Assembly (NCBI RefSeq): GCF_011397635.1
Contig: NC_064761.1
Location: forward strand, 30,111,643-30,175,642
Direction: 5' to 3'
Length of the DNA stretch: 64,000 nt
Origin: Epinephelus fuscoguttatus
Taxonomy: Eukaryota; Chordata; Actinopteri; Perciformes; Serranidae
The notes beneath the pieces are model-generated. The model was not told the DNA's origin and ran no database searches. It saw only the letters and a list, made by a program, of their open reading frames with translations. Shown piece by piece: positions 25,301 through 56,659 of this stretch. Within the stretch, counting starts at the first letter, position 1. Each line of letters starts with the position of its first letter. The position numbers were made by a program, and so were the translations under genes.

Positions 25301-28300
25301 GGTATGAAGGTATTATGGTATAGCAGGGTATTTAGAGATCCAGGAAGTATAATTTTCAATACATCTTTTTTTTGTGATTTTTTCTTTTTAATTTTGATTT
25401 ATTATTGTCGTAGGCCTAAAGTGATTCTTTCATTCTCCAACTGAAAAAATATGTAGCTCATCCACCAAGTAAAAAAATGTTTTAAGACTTCCTCAACTGA
25501 AATGTGCATCATCTGCCTACAGCCTGGCACCTTTTCCTTTAAATTTAGCAAAATCTTAATAGTGGTGGCTAGTCATGAGTCGTAGTCGTAGACTAGCTAT
25601 GGACTCAAAATCCAGAAAAGGAAAAGTCTCAATGGAAAATAGAGAATTTAACGCTGCATGGACAGATTTGTTGGCTTCAGCAGGCAACTCTGAAAAGTTG
25701 AAATACCAAATAATCATACATAGCCCACTGCAGAATAGCTACCTTGTGGCAAAATATGTTAATGAATGTTTCATCAGATCCGTAAGTAATGTTTATAGGC
25801 TAGTTTAGTGTTAAAAACTACACTTCCATTTTCACAGGAAATGTACTGTTTGCATACAGTCGCTTTCAAAATAAATGCACTACATGAACAAACGCACGTG
25901 GTTACGTTTAGCCAACACACGTATATGGTTGGATTAAGGCAACAAAAGCACGTGGTTGGGTTTAGGATTAGGGTTTGGCTTCACAAAGTATAGTATATAT
26001 CATATAGTAAGTGAACACCAGCCTCCCGTGTGAAAGTCGGTGGTTGTTGGATCTATCCATCACCCTTCCCTCTCACCCTACTCAGACTTTTGCCCCCTTA
26101 ACATACATTGTTGTTCGGCCACGTTTCCCCCGATGCGGTAAAGCACTGTTACACAATAACGATGGGAAGGCTTTTTTTTTTGGTGCCTGACACTGGAAGT
26201 CACTTACCAAGCGCCAGTATTTGACAACTTCAGAATGAGACCAGGCTGGGCTCTGTTGACAGTAAAGGTTGTTGACCCCTGTATTAAACTTCTACAGAGA
26301 TACTGTATTAAGGATGTATTGTAGTGCACAGCACACTCCACCAGAGGTCAGTCTCTACCAGTTCACAGGCAGCTGAGCCGAGAAAGATGGCCACTATGAG
26401 TGTTGGGGATAATGTTACAGGACTGTAAACAGCTGGTCAGCAATGGCAGAGAGTGACAACAGAGACGAGAGCATGTAGAGAAAACACATTTTCAAATCTA
26501 AATTTGTGAATTAAGGTTTATTTCGACCAAACCTGGTGATTGTTGGAACAACGAACAGACCAATTAATATGTGTGGGGTTTTTTCCACACAAATACCATC
26601 ATATCCTGTATGCCCTGGTGAAATGTAAGGATGTATGAAGGTATGAAACAGTATATACTGCCCAAGCCTTAGTCTATTTTTTCTACATGTATGAGTAGAA
26701 AGATAAAAGCAAAGGCAGCAGAGTCCACAGTCTCCTCCTTGAGATTACAGACAGCCTACAATGTATTATTGAGATATAAATCCAACCCGCTCATTATTCA
26801 CTCTTGTTTGCTGGCTGTGTGACAGAAACATACTATAATAGATTTTTCTAACATATTTTACATCTTGGGCCTGTCAGCTATCGCTTGTCACCTGATATTT
26901 ATTCATCTTCACATGAGCGACCTTTTAATGGTGTAGACTTGTTCTAGATGTTAATGATTAAAACCATCTCTCTTACAGGGGCTTCTTGTAGCGATCCTCT
27001 ATTGCTTCCTCAATCAGGAGGTCAGTACATGCCACAGCTCTTTCATGCATTTACTTTAACATCATCCAACAAAGCACACAGATAATTTACAGCTCTCTGT
27101 TGCACAATAAACCTGTGTACCCAGATCACACACCAGTGAGGGGTGAACTGTTCAAAGCAAAAGTAATTTGCACCTCTCTTCCCCTCGTTGCATAAGAGAA
27201 GGACCCCTTGCACTTATGTAACCGCCAACATTAACGTTAGGTCGACCTCACGCAGTCTGTGTTGAATACTCAGTGCACAGGAAACAGTGTTTATCTGTTT
27301 GGTGCTTTAGGGCCTCGTGACTAATACGTAGAAGTCACTCAATTGTCACAGACTAATGGGTGTGTTAATTTATTTTACACCTATATCCTCTTGTAGATTA
27401 AAATGATACGGTTTAGATAAATTACAGCTGTCGTTTATCAGTGAATGACGTTCTGATGCCAAGGAAAATGTATGATATCTGATTCCTCATAAATTTGACT
27501 GATACCCCCATGACATGATGCAATAAAGGTGACTTTATGTCCCAGAAAATGACTTGTGTGATGCAGGGGGAACAAGTGATTGGATTTATTGTTCAAGTTT
27601 AACACGTCAAGACTCAAGTTTTTGTTCCTGTTTTTAAAAGTTTAAAGAAATAGTGGAACATAGTAGGAAATACACATATTTGCTTTGCTGCAGAGAGTGA
27701 GAAGATCAACATCACTTTAATGTCTGTCCATTAGATATAAGGCTGCGTTCGTTTAACTAATCTGATGCTCTACACTAAAATGGGAGCGTTGCTGTTCGAG
27801 GAAACAGAGCGTTCCATTTCTACATGAATTAACATACAGTTAAAGTTATTACACATTCACTCAGCTTGGTGCTCTGCTGCTCTGAGAGTGTCGTGTTCTG
27901 AATAACACAACAGTGCACTCCAACGGTGCTCCGAAGAGTGTGCTCTGGCACCTTGAGTGAGTGTTTCCGAACACACCCTAAGGCCCCGATCACACAGAAA
28001 ATGTTTTGCAAGTTGCAAAACGTGAGGTGCACCGTGCTGCCTTTTTTAAAATTGAATGCCACAAGTAAAAAAACGCTTGCATGCCTTTTGATTGTTGCTA
28101 GGCGACCACCCCATCACCTACTAACCCTAACCTTCCCATGTAATCAATGTACTGTTTATTTTGGCTTGTTAGAACTACAGAATTATTTCACAGTAATTAA
28201 TAGCTAGTTCCCAAAATGGAAAGGCAGAGGGTACTTGCTGTAGGTCTGTCAGAGGGTGAGAGGCTGTCTGTAAATAGTTAGTTGGGCACAGAGAAACGGA

Positions 28301-29794
28301 GATCTGCGTGGGTACATGGTAACTGTTTATAAAGTCGCATAGCTCTGGGTATCCAGCAGCAGCTACCACCAGTTTCTGTACACTTGTTGTCATGACCACC
28401 ACAGTAGGCCTGCTTCTCAAATCATCCAATTGGACAATGGGAAACAAGTGGTGATGACGTAGGGGCACTTCGCTGCTCTGAGTTGATTTTTTTTTTTTTT
28501 TCATATTGAGGAGTTCTGAGCACTCCAGGAAAAACACCAGGCGCCTAGAGTGCAGAAACGTTAGGCGCGTAGCAACGCAAAAACAGCGAGCAAAAGGCTT
28601 CTCATTCTCATTAAACACAAAAAACCTCCAGCTGCTAAAACACTTTCTGTGTGACCGGGGCCTCAGGCTACAGTTAGCAGCCTGTTAGTTTAGCTTGGTA
28701 TAAAGACGAGAAAGAGGAGGAAAAGCTAGCCTGGCTCTCTCTAAAGGTGACATCATGCACCTACCAGCAACTCTAAAACTCACTAATTAACACAGTAGTG
28801 TACAGTATATTTTGTCTGATAAAGTCGTACAAACAGCAAAGTGCATAAAAGACAGTTTGCCATTTTATAGGACTATTTCTTGGAATCCAGCAGTTGCCAG
28901 GCAACCAGTGTTGACTCCAAGAAGTGCCGCTCCTGGCCAAGAGATTATCCGACACATAATCATTCGTGCTAAGCTCAGACAATCTAACCAGCTGCTGGTT
29001 GTAGCCTTATATTAAACAGAATGACAGACGACAGCAGGATTGATTTTCTCATCTTACTTCACAATTTCCGAAATGTCAGGCCATTGCTTTCAGTATTTTT
29101 TATTATCTTTATTGACAGACTCAAGGTCCAGATATAAAAGACACACACAATAGTATATTATATTCAAGTGTTGTGTGAACATATTAAAGTAATCATCTTG
29201 GAGATTTTCATTCAAATAAATTAGTTGGCCCACTTATGAAAAGCCTCGTATCTGCTGTATTTATAACCAGGTGTCTGTGGCAACATTCCCAGAAAAATAT
29301 CACAAACAGTACATAGTCATTAATAATCCATTCTCACACACACCTAAACATACATACTGGTACACGCACACACACATAACGTCTATACTGTGGTAACCCT
29401 TTCATCTCACCAGCTGCAGGGCTCATGAAACAAGCTAATATAAATAAATTCACCAGCCTGGTTTCAAGCCTTAAGTCAGCCAACAAATACACTATAATCG
29501 CTGCTTATCGCCATGGGTGCCCGCAAAGAGAAGGAAACAGAGATCTTCGAGACTGGAACTTTAAATTAGATCATGTTTATTATTTTTTTTGCATAACGAT
29601 TTAAACTATACAGTGCAGCAACAACATCATCTTTCTACTGTGAAAACAGCCTTATGCTGCATTTTCTGATTGTGTATGTATGTGTTTGGCAGGTCCAGAA
29701 AGAGGTCCACATGCAGTGGCTGAGGTGGCAGGAGCGGAGCTATGGTGTGGTGTCACCTGCTGCAAAATGCAGCCAGATGGACACACCCTTCTAG
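10550..29794 (+). CDS. ghrhr: Growth-hormone-releasing-hormone receptor-like class B GPCR (first exon not found)
   Basis: This is a secretin-family receptor that would bind a peptide hormone of the GHRH/PACAP group at the cell surface and signal through Gs and cAMP. Exons read directly: 10550-10655, 11223-11330, 13565-13656, 14527-14630, 16473-16605, 16773-16926, 20084-20144, 22512-22581, 22882-22973, 23742-23871, 26979-27020 and 29693-29794 (stop TAG 29792-29794). All have AG/GT borders and phases that join without a break. Exon sizes 154, 61, 70, 92, 130 and 42 bp are those usual for class B GPCRs. GHRHR-like signatures are [57 protein letters not shown] and [18 protein letters not shown]. 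The C-tail is short, about 34 residues. The signal-peptide exon must lie upstream but I could not identify it. PACAP, VIP and PRP receptors are less similar at these motifs. I cannot assign one of the two teleost paralogues. Confidence 0.85.
11223..11330 (+). CDS. ghrhr: ghrhr ectodomain exon B
   Basis: Phase 1-1 exon of 108 bp. It encodes the central part of the class B hormone-binding fold, with FWDAVACWP matching the conserved W-D-x(2-3)-CWP pattern, followed by ACPAVLSLF, which aligns with the CP-x-FF segment of GHRHR. It ends with the sequon NNT, where it joins exon C at 13565 or, possibly, the candidate cassette at 13063. Confidence 0.85.
12134..12428 (+). mobile_element. tRNA-derived SINE of a second family
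   Basis: It begins GGCGGCTGTGGCTCAGAGGT (tRNA-like A box), has a B box-like TTCAATCCCCGG, a conserved-looking body with GAATGTGTG repeats, and an end resembling a LINE tail (AAAAAGTGCTTTGAGTGGTC). It interrupts an older repeat that is present without it at 41.87-42.55 kb. Confidence 0.75.
12721..12745. repeat. (GT)n microsatellite
   Basis: About 12 TG units in a ghrhr intron, near the end of old repeat copy A. Confidence 0.95.
13063..13134 (+). CDS. Candidate Thr/Ser-rich cassette exon inside ghrhr
   Basis: Between ectodomain exons B and C there is a 72-bp open segment with a good acceptor (tttacctcag) and a donor (AATG|gtaaat). Read in phase 1 it encodes 24 residues rich in Thr and Ser ([11 protein letters not shown] then SLSTISVTG). 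It is phase 1-1, exactly what the flanking exons need, so inclusion would lengthen the ectodomain by 24 residues without a frame change. Direct joining of B to C already gives the family's normal sequence, so this would be an alternative exon or a chance pseudo-exon. No RNA evidence is available here. Confidence 0.3.
13565..13656 (+). CDS. ghrhr: ghrhr ectodomain exon C
   Basis: Exon of 92 bp entering in phase 1 and leaving in phase 0 (CCTGAG|gtgaga). It encodes the last part of the ectodomain: [16 protein letters not shown] then VACSVDDD. The NC-T-x-x-GWS-x-PFPPY-x-VAC pattern is characteristic of GHRHR and related class B receptors and carries the last two conserved ectodomain cysteines. 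Confidence 0.85.
14527..14630 (+). CDS. ghrhr: ghrhr exon encoding TM1
   Basis: Exon of 104 bp entering in phase 0 and ending in phase 2 at TTCAG|gtaaga. The translation contains [15 protein letters not shown] followed by a hydrophobic stretch ending LLLFR, the class B transmembrane helix 1 with its conserved Y-T-V-G-Y-S motif. Confidence 0.88.
16220..16425 (-). mobile_element. tRNA-derived SINE, copy 1
   Basis: On the minus strand it starts GGGGCGTCGGTGGCATAGTG with a Pol III A box, has a B box (GGGTTCGACTCC) and a CT-rich tract, and ends in an A-rich tail. It is flanked by a direct repeat of about 18 bp, CTGTGATATAATTTTTTT (from 16202 and from 16426), a target-site duplication. It lies 48 bp upstream of a ghrhr exon. 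Confidence 0.85.
16473..16605 (+). CDS. ghrhr: ghrhr exon encoding intracellular loop 1, TM2 and extracellular loop 1
   Basis: Exon of 133 bp. It begins with the conserved [10 protein letters not shown] of loop 1, then the TM2 sequence [10 protein letters not shown] and IKDA, and ends [10 protein letters not shown]. The SDDT-x-HC sequence matches GHRHR rather than PAC1 or VPAC and is one of the better reasons for the gene assignment. A SINE is inserted 48 bp upstream of the acceptor. Confidence 0.88.
16773..16926 (+). CDS. ghrhr: ghrhr exon encoding TM3 to loop 2
   Basis: The 154-bp length is the standard class B size. It encodes [20 protein letters not shown] followed by [11 protein letters not shown], which contains the TM3 Cys that pairs with loop 2 and the conserved N-F-x-W-L-L-x-E-x-x-YL motif, and it ends in LLGWG. 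Confidence 0.88.
18384..19098. mobile_element. DNA transposon-like element in ghrhr intron
   Basis: Left GCCTGCTTTCACACCTG and the inverse of the right end (GGGTGCTTTCAGATCTG) are related. The interior is relatively CpG-rich with internal inverted pieces (GGTGCGGTTCGTTTG). No transposase is seen. Confidence 0.5.
20084..20144 (+). CDS. ghrhr: ghrhr exon encoding TM4
   Basis: The 61-bp length is the class B standard for this exon. It encodes [19 protein letters not shown]. The donor is GAgtttgt, weaker than its neighbours, but the phase (2) fits the next exon perfectly, giving ED-T-E-CWD across the junction. Confidence 0.83.
21171..21344 (+). mobile_element. tRNA-derived SINE, copy 2
   Basis: Same family as copy 1: it starts GGGGCGTCGGTGGCTTAGTG and has the B box GGGTTCGAGTCC. 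The direct repeat GACAAAAACA lies at 21161-21170 and 21345-21354. It sits in a ghrhr intron in the sense direction. Confidence 0.85.
21464..21645 (-). mobile_element. tRNA-derived SINE, copy 3 (inverted relative to copy 2)
   Basis: Same family on the minus strand. The 15-bp direct repeat GTTTACACATTTTCT lies at 21449-21463 and 21646-21660. Copies 2 and 3 are opposed, about 120 bp apart. Confidence 0.85.
21690..22270 (-). mobile_element. Non-LTR retrotransposon 3' fragment
   Basis: The minus-strand frame at 22241-21915 reads [20 protein letters not shown] and later [16 protein letters not shown], a C-terminal sequence I recognise as typical of fish LINE ORF2 proteins. No reverse transcriptase core is present, so it is 5'-truncated. 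It is a different family from Rex3. Confidence 0.6.
22512..22581 (+). CDS. ghrhr: ghrhr exon encoding extracellular loop 2
   Basis: The 70-bp length is canonical. It encodes [20 protein letters not shown], containing the loop 2 Cys-Trp pair and the W-W-I-I-K-G-P motif leading into TM5. It agrees very closely with mammalian GHRHR at [12 protein letters not shown]. Confidence 0.88.
22882..22973 (+). CDS. ghrhr: ghrhr exon encoding TM5 and loop 3
   Basis: Canonical 92-bp exon encoding [20 protein letters not shown] and ending NSSQYR. The N-I-I-R-I-L-x-x-KL motif is the G-protein-contacting start of loop 3 in class B receptors. Confidence 0.88.
23742..23871 (+). CDS. ghrhr: ghrhr exon encoding TM6 to start of TM7
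   Basis: Canonical 130-bp exon. It encodes [20 protein letters not shown], then FNFLPD, and ends CIGSFQ. The L-x-K-S-T-L-x-L-I-P-L-F-G block is a class B hallmark and includes the TM6 kink. FNFLPD in loop 3 is GHRHR-like. Confidence 0.88.
24224..24756 (+). mobile_element. 5'-truncated Rex3-like 3' end with GGAT-repeat tail
   Basis: It matches the 3' part of the element at 52.6-55.5 kb in translation and order ([34 protein letters not shown]), starts abruptly near 24224 and ends in a (GGAT)n tail at 24736-24750. This is the usual outcome of incomplete target-primed reverse transcription. It sits in a ghrhr intron in the sense direction. Confidence 0.8.
26979..27020 (+). CDS. ghrhr: ghrhr 42-bp exon encoding TM7
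   Basis: The 42-bp exon is a well-known class B feature. Its 14 residues [14 protein letters not shown] match the TM7/helix-8 junction of GHRHR, with the strongly conserved ILYCFLN-x-E. Donor GAG|gtcagt. Confidence 0.88.
27980..28667. mobile_element. hAT-like non-autonomous element
   Basis: The left end AAGGCCCCGATCACACAGAAA and the inverse of the right end (GAGGCCCCGGTCACACAGAAA) match at 19 of 21 bases. It lies in the last ghrhr intron. Part of its interior recurs at 52243-52380. Confidence 0.65.
29693..29794 (+). CDS. ghrhr: ghrhr last coding exon (C-tail)
   Basis: It begins [13 protein letters not shown], consistent with the conserved V-x-x-E-(I/V) helix 8 after TM7, and reaches a TAG after about 34 residues. 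The tail is rich in Ser and contains a Cys. A possible ATTAAA polyadenylation signal lies at 30131-30136. Confidence 0.8.
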   Translation, partial: VQKEVHMQWLRWQERSYGVVSPAAKCSQMDTPF

Positions 29795-30130
29795 TGGTGG
29801 CCCTCACTCTTCTCTTATAGGTCTTCAGCTAATAAGACATTCACCAAGAATTGCTTCTGTGCAGGTCACTGGCTCCAGCGGGTGTTGGCCACGTCTGAAC
29901 GTTTTCATCCCAAACTCATTGTTAGACTCTATTCTGCTGACCGTGTTCCTTCAGCCAGTAAAGAGTTGCTGAGATGAACCTTCTATTAGAGAATGATCCT
30001 GAAATCATTTGACATTTTACACACATTTCAAGACAGAGCTTGTGAATCTCGTATGCATTTCCCATAAGACACTGTGGTAACAACTTTATAAAGATCAGCT
30101 CCGAGATTTCCTCGTAGCCTCACTGGTCAA

Positions 30131-30136
30131 ATTAAA
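30131..30136 (+). promoter_or_regulatory. Candidate polyadenylation signal of ghrhr (ATTAAA)
   Basis: This is the first ATTAAA or AATAAA hexamer I noticed after the ghrhr stop, about 340 bp downstream. An AATAAA near 30613 lies inside a MITE and is a less likely alternative. Weak evidence without transcripts. Confidence 0.35.
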
Positions 30137-30363
30137 GAATTGCAAAGTTTGCAGAGCTGAGATTTAGCCTAATGATAGAAGAATAATCAATTACCAAGTA
30201 AATAGTTTCACCAGATAACCCACAAACTGACAAACTGTCTTGCTCAGTGTTTAATGCAATCACTGATGCTGTAGCAAAACCTGCTGGACATTTGATATCC
30301 AGACTTTTTCCTATGGAGCCGACCCACAAATGATTCATCACTCAGCTGAGTAGCCATCATTAG

Positions 30364-30667
30364 GGATGCACCAATGCGATACTGATGTCTGATATCTGTC
30401 CAATACTGATTCAAAGAGCTGGATTAGGTATCATGACAATGGGGCCCGTTTTATTAAGTTCAATTCCATGTGTATCTCTGATTACATGTGCACATACTAC
30501 GTAATGTCTCAGCAGTGCTGGTAGTCCACATAGCAGAGTATAATATATAAAAAAATATATACTGTAAGAATGATCCCAGTCACTTCAACACAGTGAGGCA
30601 TACAGCTCATTAATAAAACACTGGTAGCAGTATCTGGACTGAAAACATTGGATTGGTGCATCCCTGG
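30364..30667. mobile_element. hAT-like MITE
   Basis: AGGGATGCACCAATGC at the left and its inverse (ATTGGTGCATCCCT) at the right bound about 300 bp. It lies between ghrhr and the EGF gene. Confidence 0.65.
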
Positions 30668-30864
30668 TTATGTTTTATGACTTTCATATTATTCAGTGCT
30701 ATAATAACATTGTATTACATAATATATTACTCATATTATCTCAGACTGTGGGAGGCATTCTTTGATTTTTATGAGTTGTTCAGCACACAGGGAGATTTTC
30801 CCTAAGTGTGTGTATGCTTTGTTGTGGTCTTTGTATTTATTTAAAAAGAAATTTGGTGTAATAT

Positions 30865-30892
30865 TATTTATTTATTTATTTATTTATTTATT
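30865..30892. repeat. (TTTA)n microsatellite
   Basis: About seven ATTT units in the intergenic region between ghrhr and the EGF gene. Confidence 0.95.
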
Positions 30893-31554
30893 CTCAATAA
30901 GGATCAAGGTCAAAATCAAATACCTCACTTGCAGCTTAATGAATGAATATCTCAAAGTGTACTCGTGATCAGCTGAGGCATCAGCTACTACAGCCTGTTC
31001 TTTTTTCCTTTTGAGTGAAAACCTGGACACCCTTGAACTTTGATGGCACAACGTTGAGAGCCACTTCACTGTGTACTTGTACTTGCGTGTTGTGTGTTGT
31101 CATGTCATGTGGTCGCTTCCACCAATATGAAAGAAAACCTCCACTGCCATCTGCAAGTCAGCAAAGGACTAAAAAACACAAACAGAAATAATTCTTAATT
31201 ATTTGATATCAATATATATGATGCTTACTTATTGTACAGTGTTTTGACATGCATGGTTAAAAAGGACTGATAAAACTACAACTCCCATAATCACCAAATT
31301 TGCATTAGATCTCTTTTTGTTAGAAATTTAGACTGTTGGTGTAATTTTTGTGTTGTAAACTGATGTAAATATTTCCGTCAAGATAAAAGATCATGCAAAA
31401 TATTGAATCACTGCCCAGTTCTGCACCGTCCACAATCCTCTTGTTACAATATATATTTTTTTTGTAAATGAAACATTTGCCTTAAACTAAATGTTTAAAC
31501 TAGTCTCTATTGTTTCACAGTCACTTCTCTCTGTTGTTGCATTAGATGTTGCTG

Positions 31555-31680
31555 CTTTCCTTGTGCCTCTGTGGTGTTTTAATGCCTTGGTCTTGCAAGT
31601 TAAAGCATAAAAATGTTTACTGTGGCTCTCTGCAACCTCTCTCACAGAATAAAGATATCAGCTGGCAGCTACAAAGTGTT
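31555..31680 (+). repeat. Direct repeat of 33162-33296
   Basis: The shared segment contains TTGTGCCTCTGTGGTGTT, GTGGCTCTCTGCAACCTCT and AAAGATATCAGCTGGC in the same order and orientation. Intergenic, about 1.6 kb from its partner, no coding sense. Confidence 0.7.
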
Positions 31681-32931
31681 AAATCATCAATCGTGATAAA
31701 AGCTACGACCGTCAAAGTCAATGTGGCTGCACGTAGTTCATACACAGTAGATGCAATCTGAATACAATGTGTACTGATATTAGAACACTATATAATTATT
31801 TTAATATTTTTTTCCCCCAATTAAGCTGTCATTCATAAAAACAATATGAAAGTATTTTGTAAAATTTCACTTTTGCTTCATAAGAAAAGCTTAATAAATT
31901 TTATTCTTAAAGATGATGACATAATATTTGTCTCCTTTTTTTTTTTAACACATTTGTTTTGTCATAATGAGGTATCTATGTGTTTATTAGACATTGATGA
32001 TGATATTAGTTGTATAGACTATATGTTATATTCCTAGATGTTGTTATAAAGTTTATTTAGGTGGCTGTGTGCATGAGCCTAGGATAGAGAGGAGAAACAT
32101 TAAAAACCATTAGAAGATTTCTGATGGTTTCTAATGGGAGGGAGACAAATAAAAACCATCATAACCCATTAAATACTTAACATTATAGTCTATATTGACT
32201 TATGTATACAAACGATTACAGACATTTAAAAAGTCACAGCTGCAGGCACAAAAATAAACTACTGTTCTAGCATGCCTATAATAAACACACACTTCTTTAC
32301 ACTTGGTTTGCTGTAACTTAGTGGTGTATAATGAATCTTCCACTGCTGTTCAGTGTGTGCATCTCACTTGATGAGTATCCTGCAAATGCCAAAACTGTAA
32401 TCCGTAGGATGACACATTTTTGACAAACACTTATACAAGATGCTATATTTGAGTAGTTTAGATGGATGATCCCTGATAATGTTTGGATATATGGCATCTG
32501 CTCAGGAAATGGGAGGTAATGCTGCACCTTCACTCAGTACTGTTGAGCTGCCCTTTTGCTCACTGGTCAGCAGCTGAGGACCAAACTTCCTCCAGTAAAC
32601 TGACATTAAATAGGTGCAATTTATCCATAATAAACCAGGTTAGTCCCACTGAGATTTGGAAACCTCTACTGCAGGAGAGCCTGGTCAAGACGGGCATAGA
32701 AAGTTGCAGACGGAACAAAAAACAATGCTAAAAACAGATTATGATACTAAAATGCAGCTCAAAGTAGGGGGAAAAATCAGATTAATCCCTTTATATTCCT
32801 TTTGCAGATTATTCCAAGTGGTTGCTGGAGCAGAACACATGAAGGCTGTCTTTCTCTGTCCTTAAACTAGGGACACACCGAATATACAATATGTGATCTG
32901 AGATCATGATTGAAAAATAAACTCCTACAGC

Positions 32932-33910
32932 AGTGATGGGCAAAGTGTTCAGAGCTTTACTTGAGTAATAGTACTACAGTGTAAAAATATTCAGTTACAA
33001 AGTTAAAGTCCTGCATTCAAAATCTTACTTACTTCAGTATTAGCTTTAAAATGGCCTGATATCAGACAGAACTGTCAACTCTATTCCCATCATTTCATCT
33101 TCAGAATCGGTCAACTTGAACTAAGTGGAGAGGGTAGATTCAAAGGTCTGGACCCAGGCGAGCTTCTTGTGCCTCTGTGGTGTTCTAATCTCTTGTTCTT
33201 GTTAAAGTTAAGGCGTAAAAATGTCAATTCAGCTTCATTATGGCTCTCTGCAACCTCTTTCACAAAATAAAGATATCAGCTGGCGGCTACAAAACATTCA
33301 ATCAGTGAAAAAGCTCACTCACTTAATCTTTAGACTCAGTAGAGTGGGCGGATTCAAAGGTGTGGTCCCAGGCAAGCTTTTGAATATTAATAAAGTAACA
33401 AAATTAAAAGTACTCATTATGCAAAATGACCCCTTTCAGAAGCATAAGTTGAATTATAATTATTGATACATGCATGTTTCATCACTTTCATGTTGCAGCT
33501 GTTAAAGGTGGAGCTAATTTAAATTGCTCAATACGCTGGGTGGCTTAACCTAGGTATATTATAATACATTATAATCTAATCAGCTGACAATAGGTGTTCA
33601 CTCTCCTAGTTATAAAATCAAACTTTGCCACGATCTCTCTCAGCCATCATATCCAGAGTCCGTCTTATCTTCACCACCTCTGCCACCACCAGCGTCTAGA
33701 CCCCAAGGGGTCCCCATTTGACTATGGATTCATCACCCACCTTAAAGCATACCATCTCTAGGGGCCAAAGAGTTTCACATGTTTTCAGCTAATAGATATT
33801 CTTTTCACTAAAAGTGAAAGTGAAATGTAGTGGAGTAGAAATAGTAGTAACATAAAATGGAAATGCTGATGTACAACTGCCTCAAAATTGTACTACTTCC
33901 CACCACTGTC
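32932..33910. mobile_element. Element with 'CAGTGRTGGG' ends
   Basis: It starts CAGTGATGGGCAAAGTGTTC and ends with the inverse of CAGTGGTGGGAAGTAGTACA. It carries TACTTGAGTAATAGTAC-like sub-terminal sequence. A portion (33162-33296) is repeated at 31555-31680. Confidence 0.6.
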
Positions 33911-34199
33911 ACACAGATGCTTCATAGATAAAGCTATGACTCAGTGTTGTATACATGAACACATATACAATGTATAGAGTATTCAATTATGAAGCCCACT
34001 GGGAAAATACCCTCTTCTGAATTCACTCTAAACTTCCTGAAGTAAAGTTCCACCCAAACATGCTGTCACAAAAACCCCCAGATGTTTTCACCATCAGCCT
34101 TGATGTTATAAGCAGTCTCTTCACCTAATGAACTCGCTCTTGGAGTCTCTTTGACCTCCCATGTTCCCTGGCTGACCGAGCCTCCTGACTCCTGACTGC

Positions 34200-34506
34200 T
34201 TTATGACCTTGATGTCAGGGTTCACAGCAGGGCCACATCACGGAGCAGCCTGCCTGCCTGCCTGCTGACTCTCTTTAGCGGTGCTTTGGGATTTGAGGAA
34301 TGGGAAGTGCAGAGTCCCTGGACAGGATGTGGAGTCACTGCTGTAAGTTATAGCGCTCAGCCCCCCAGACTGACACAGGGCTGGCTGGCGGCTGCACGAG
34401 TCCGCATCTGGAGAAGATAAGAGGAGCATTTTGAACATCTGGACGCTGTCGCCGTCTATTTCCTGGTGACACGAGCCCGTTCATACGCGCGAGTAGATCT
34501 AACCCG
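34200..34506 (+). promoter_or_regulatory. Candidate promoter and non-coding first exon of the EGF gene
   Basis: A segment richer in G and C than its surroundings ends in a strong splice donor at 34507 (cccg|gtaagt). The next acceptor (cctcacag|ATCCAG) is at about 34957, ten bases upstream of the ATG at 34967. The simplest reading is a 5' untranslated exon here, spliced to the exon with the start codon. I see no clear TATA box. The exact transcription start is unknown. Confidence 0.4.
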
Positions 34507-34966
34507 GTAAGTCGGCTTAGTTTGTTTCACTTTTACTTAGCTTGTGTGTCGCTTCTTACTCTATAAGATAGTCCCGCGGAAGCATTTATGATTTTCTTTT
34601 TTTTTTTTTTTAAATTGTAGTAGATGTTTTCCATAAGCACCGCTGCTTTTTACATTTTGAAATTTACTGTATCTAAAGCATGAAGCTGTGCTGCAGCTGC
34701 TGTTTCTTTTGTTCTGCACAGACAGCCCAGGGGGGAGATGTGAACTTAATAACAGGGTGCTCTTACCCCTGTGTTGTTCTGCCTGCCCAGACATGCACTG
34801 TATAGCTGCTGGGACTGCTGCACACAATTCATACCACACTCATTCACTTTTATTGTCTCATGCTCTAAAGTTCCACCCAAAGTTCAGGTCATTTTCTGCA
34901 TTATTAAACACTCTGAGCTGTTTGTCTTTGGCCTGCTGTCTCCTCCTTTCCTCACAGATCCAGGTG

Positions 34967-55644
<20,678 letters not shown>

Positions 55645-55968
55645 GTGATGTATACATAAATGCTCCTCGTCATGAGGAAACGTCACCCGACAGACAACAT
55701 TACGAGGCTGCACATGCAAACTGAAACATGACGAGCTGTGATCTGTAAAACGAAATGTTGTGCATGCTTCTCCGTTAAAATGAAATTGGGGCATGACTGC
55801 ATCATAAAGGCTGTTTGTTTGATCTGTGACGTACGCTGAGAGTCTTTTTTAAATCTGTTTTATAAAAAATATCATATGTTTACATTTCATGAGAAATATT
55901 CCTCAGTATATAACATGTGTGCAATGGTTTCATTGTTTGTCATGTTTGTAACTGGCAGCTGAAAGTTA

Positions 55969-55974
55969 TTAAAT
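55969..55974 (+). promoter_or_regulatory. Candidate polyadenylation signal of the EGF gene (ATTAAA)
   Basis: An ATTAAA hexamer lies about 325 bp after the stop codon and is followed within 30 bp by a T-rich stretch. This fits a short 3' untranslated region. No competing AATAAA was noticed before it. Confidence 0.45.
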
Positions 55975-56659
55975 GTTACCTTTTTTTTGTCTTTTACATA
56001 ACTGTGTCAATATTGTGAACGTGTTTTACAGTCTGTAAAACCTCTGAATGAGGCGTCTCTAACAAAGCATCTGCAGTTATCTCACTGAGCATCATGCTAT
56101 ATCACTATCACCCACTTTTGTTGATTAGTTCCAGTTTTAATTGACATACAACAGCAAAACTGCAGGGCGTGACTGTATATCATCTTCTTATTGCTGTGTA
56201 GCACTGATATCGGCCCTTTTACCAGGCACCAACTGGTCCATGACCTTGTTTTCACTTCTGTAAAATTTTAGTGTAGGTAAAAGGCCTCAGTGTGACCGAC
56301 TTTGATTCAGGAGCTTCAGATGTGGCTTAAAATGTTCTCCAGGGTTTTACTGATTTCTTAACTCACAGCCAAATGACTGTTAAAGTGAAAAACGGATAGA
56401 CATTATTTATGTATATGTCAATATGATCTATCAGCCCAACCCTCCAGGTATCTGTGACAATGCAGTAGGTCAGCTCTTTATTCTTATGCCTCCACACTGG
56501 GAACAGTTGGAGGCATCTCATGTTTTTGGGTTGTCCGTCCATACCAAGCGGCAACCTCCTTGACAGAAAAATGAATTCAATGCAAAAGTGACAAAAACTA
56601 CAGTTCATTGAATGACCACTTGATGCTGGCTCCAAAACAGAGTCAGTCCACCAGACCAC

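Larger units (their letters stand above)
30668..34199. other. Intergenic between ghrhr and the EGF gene
   Basis: It holds the elements at 31.56 and 32.93-33.91 kb and the TTTA repeat. Otherwise AT-rich with no coding exon recognised. Confidence 0.55.
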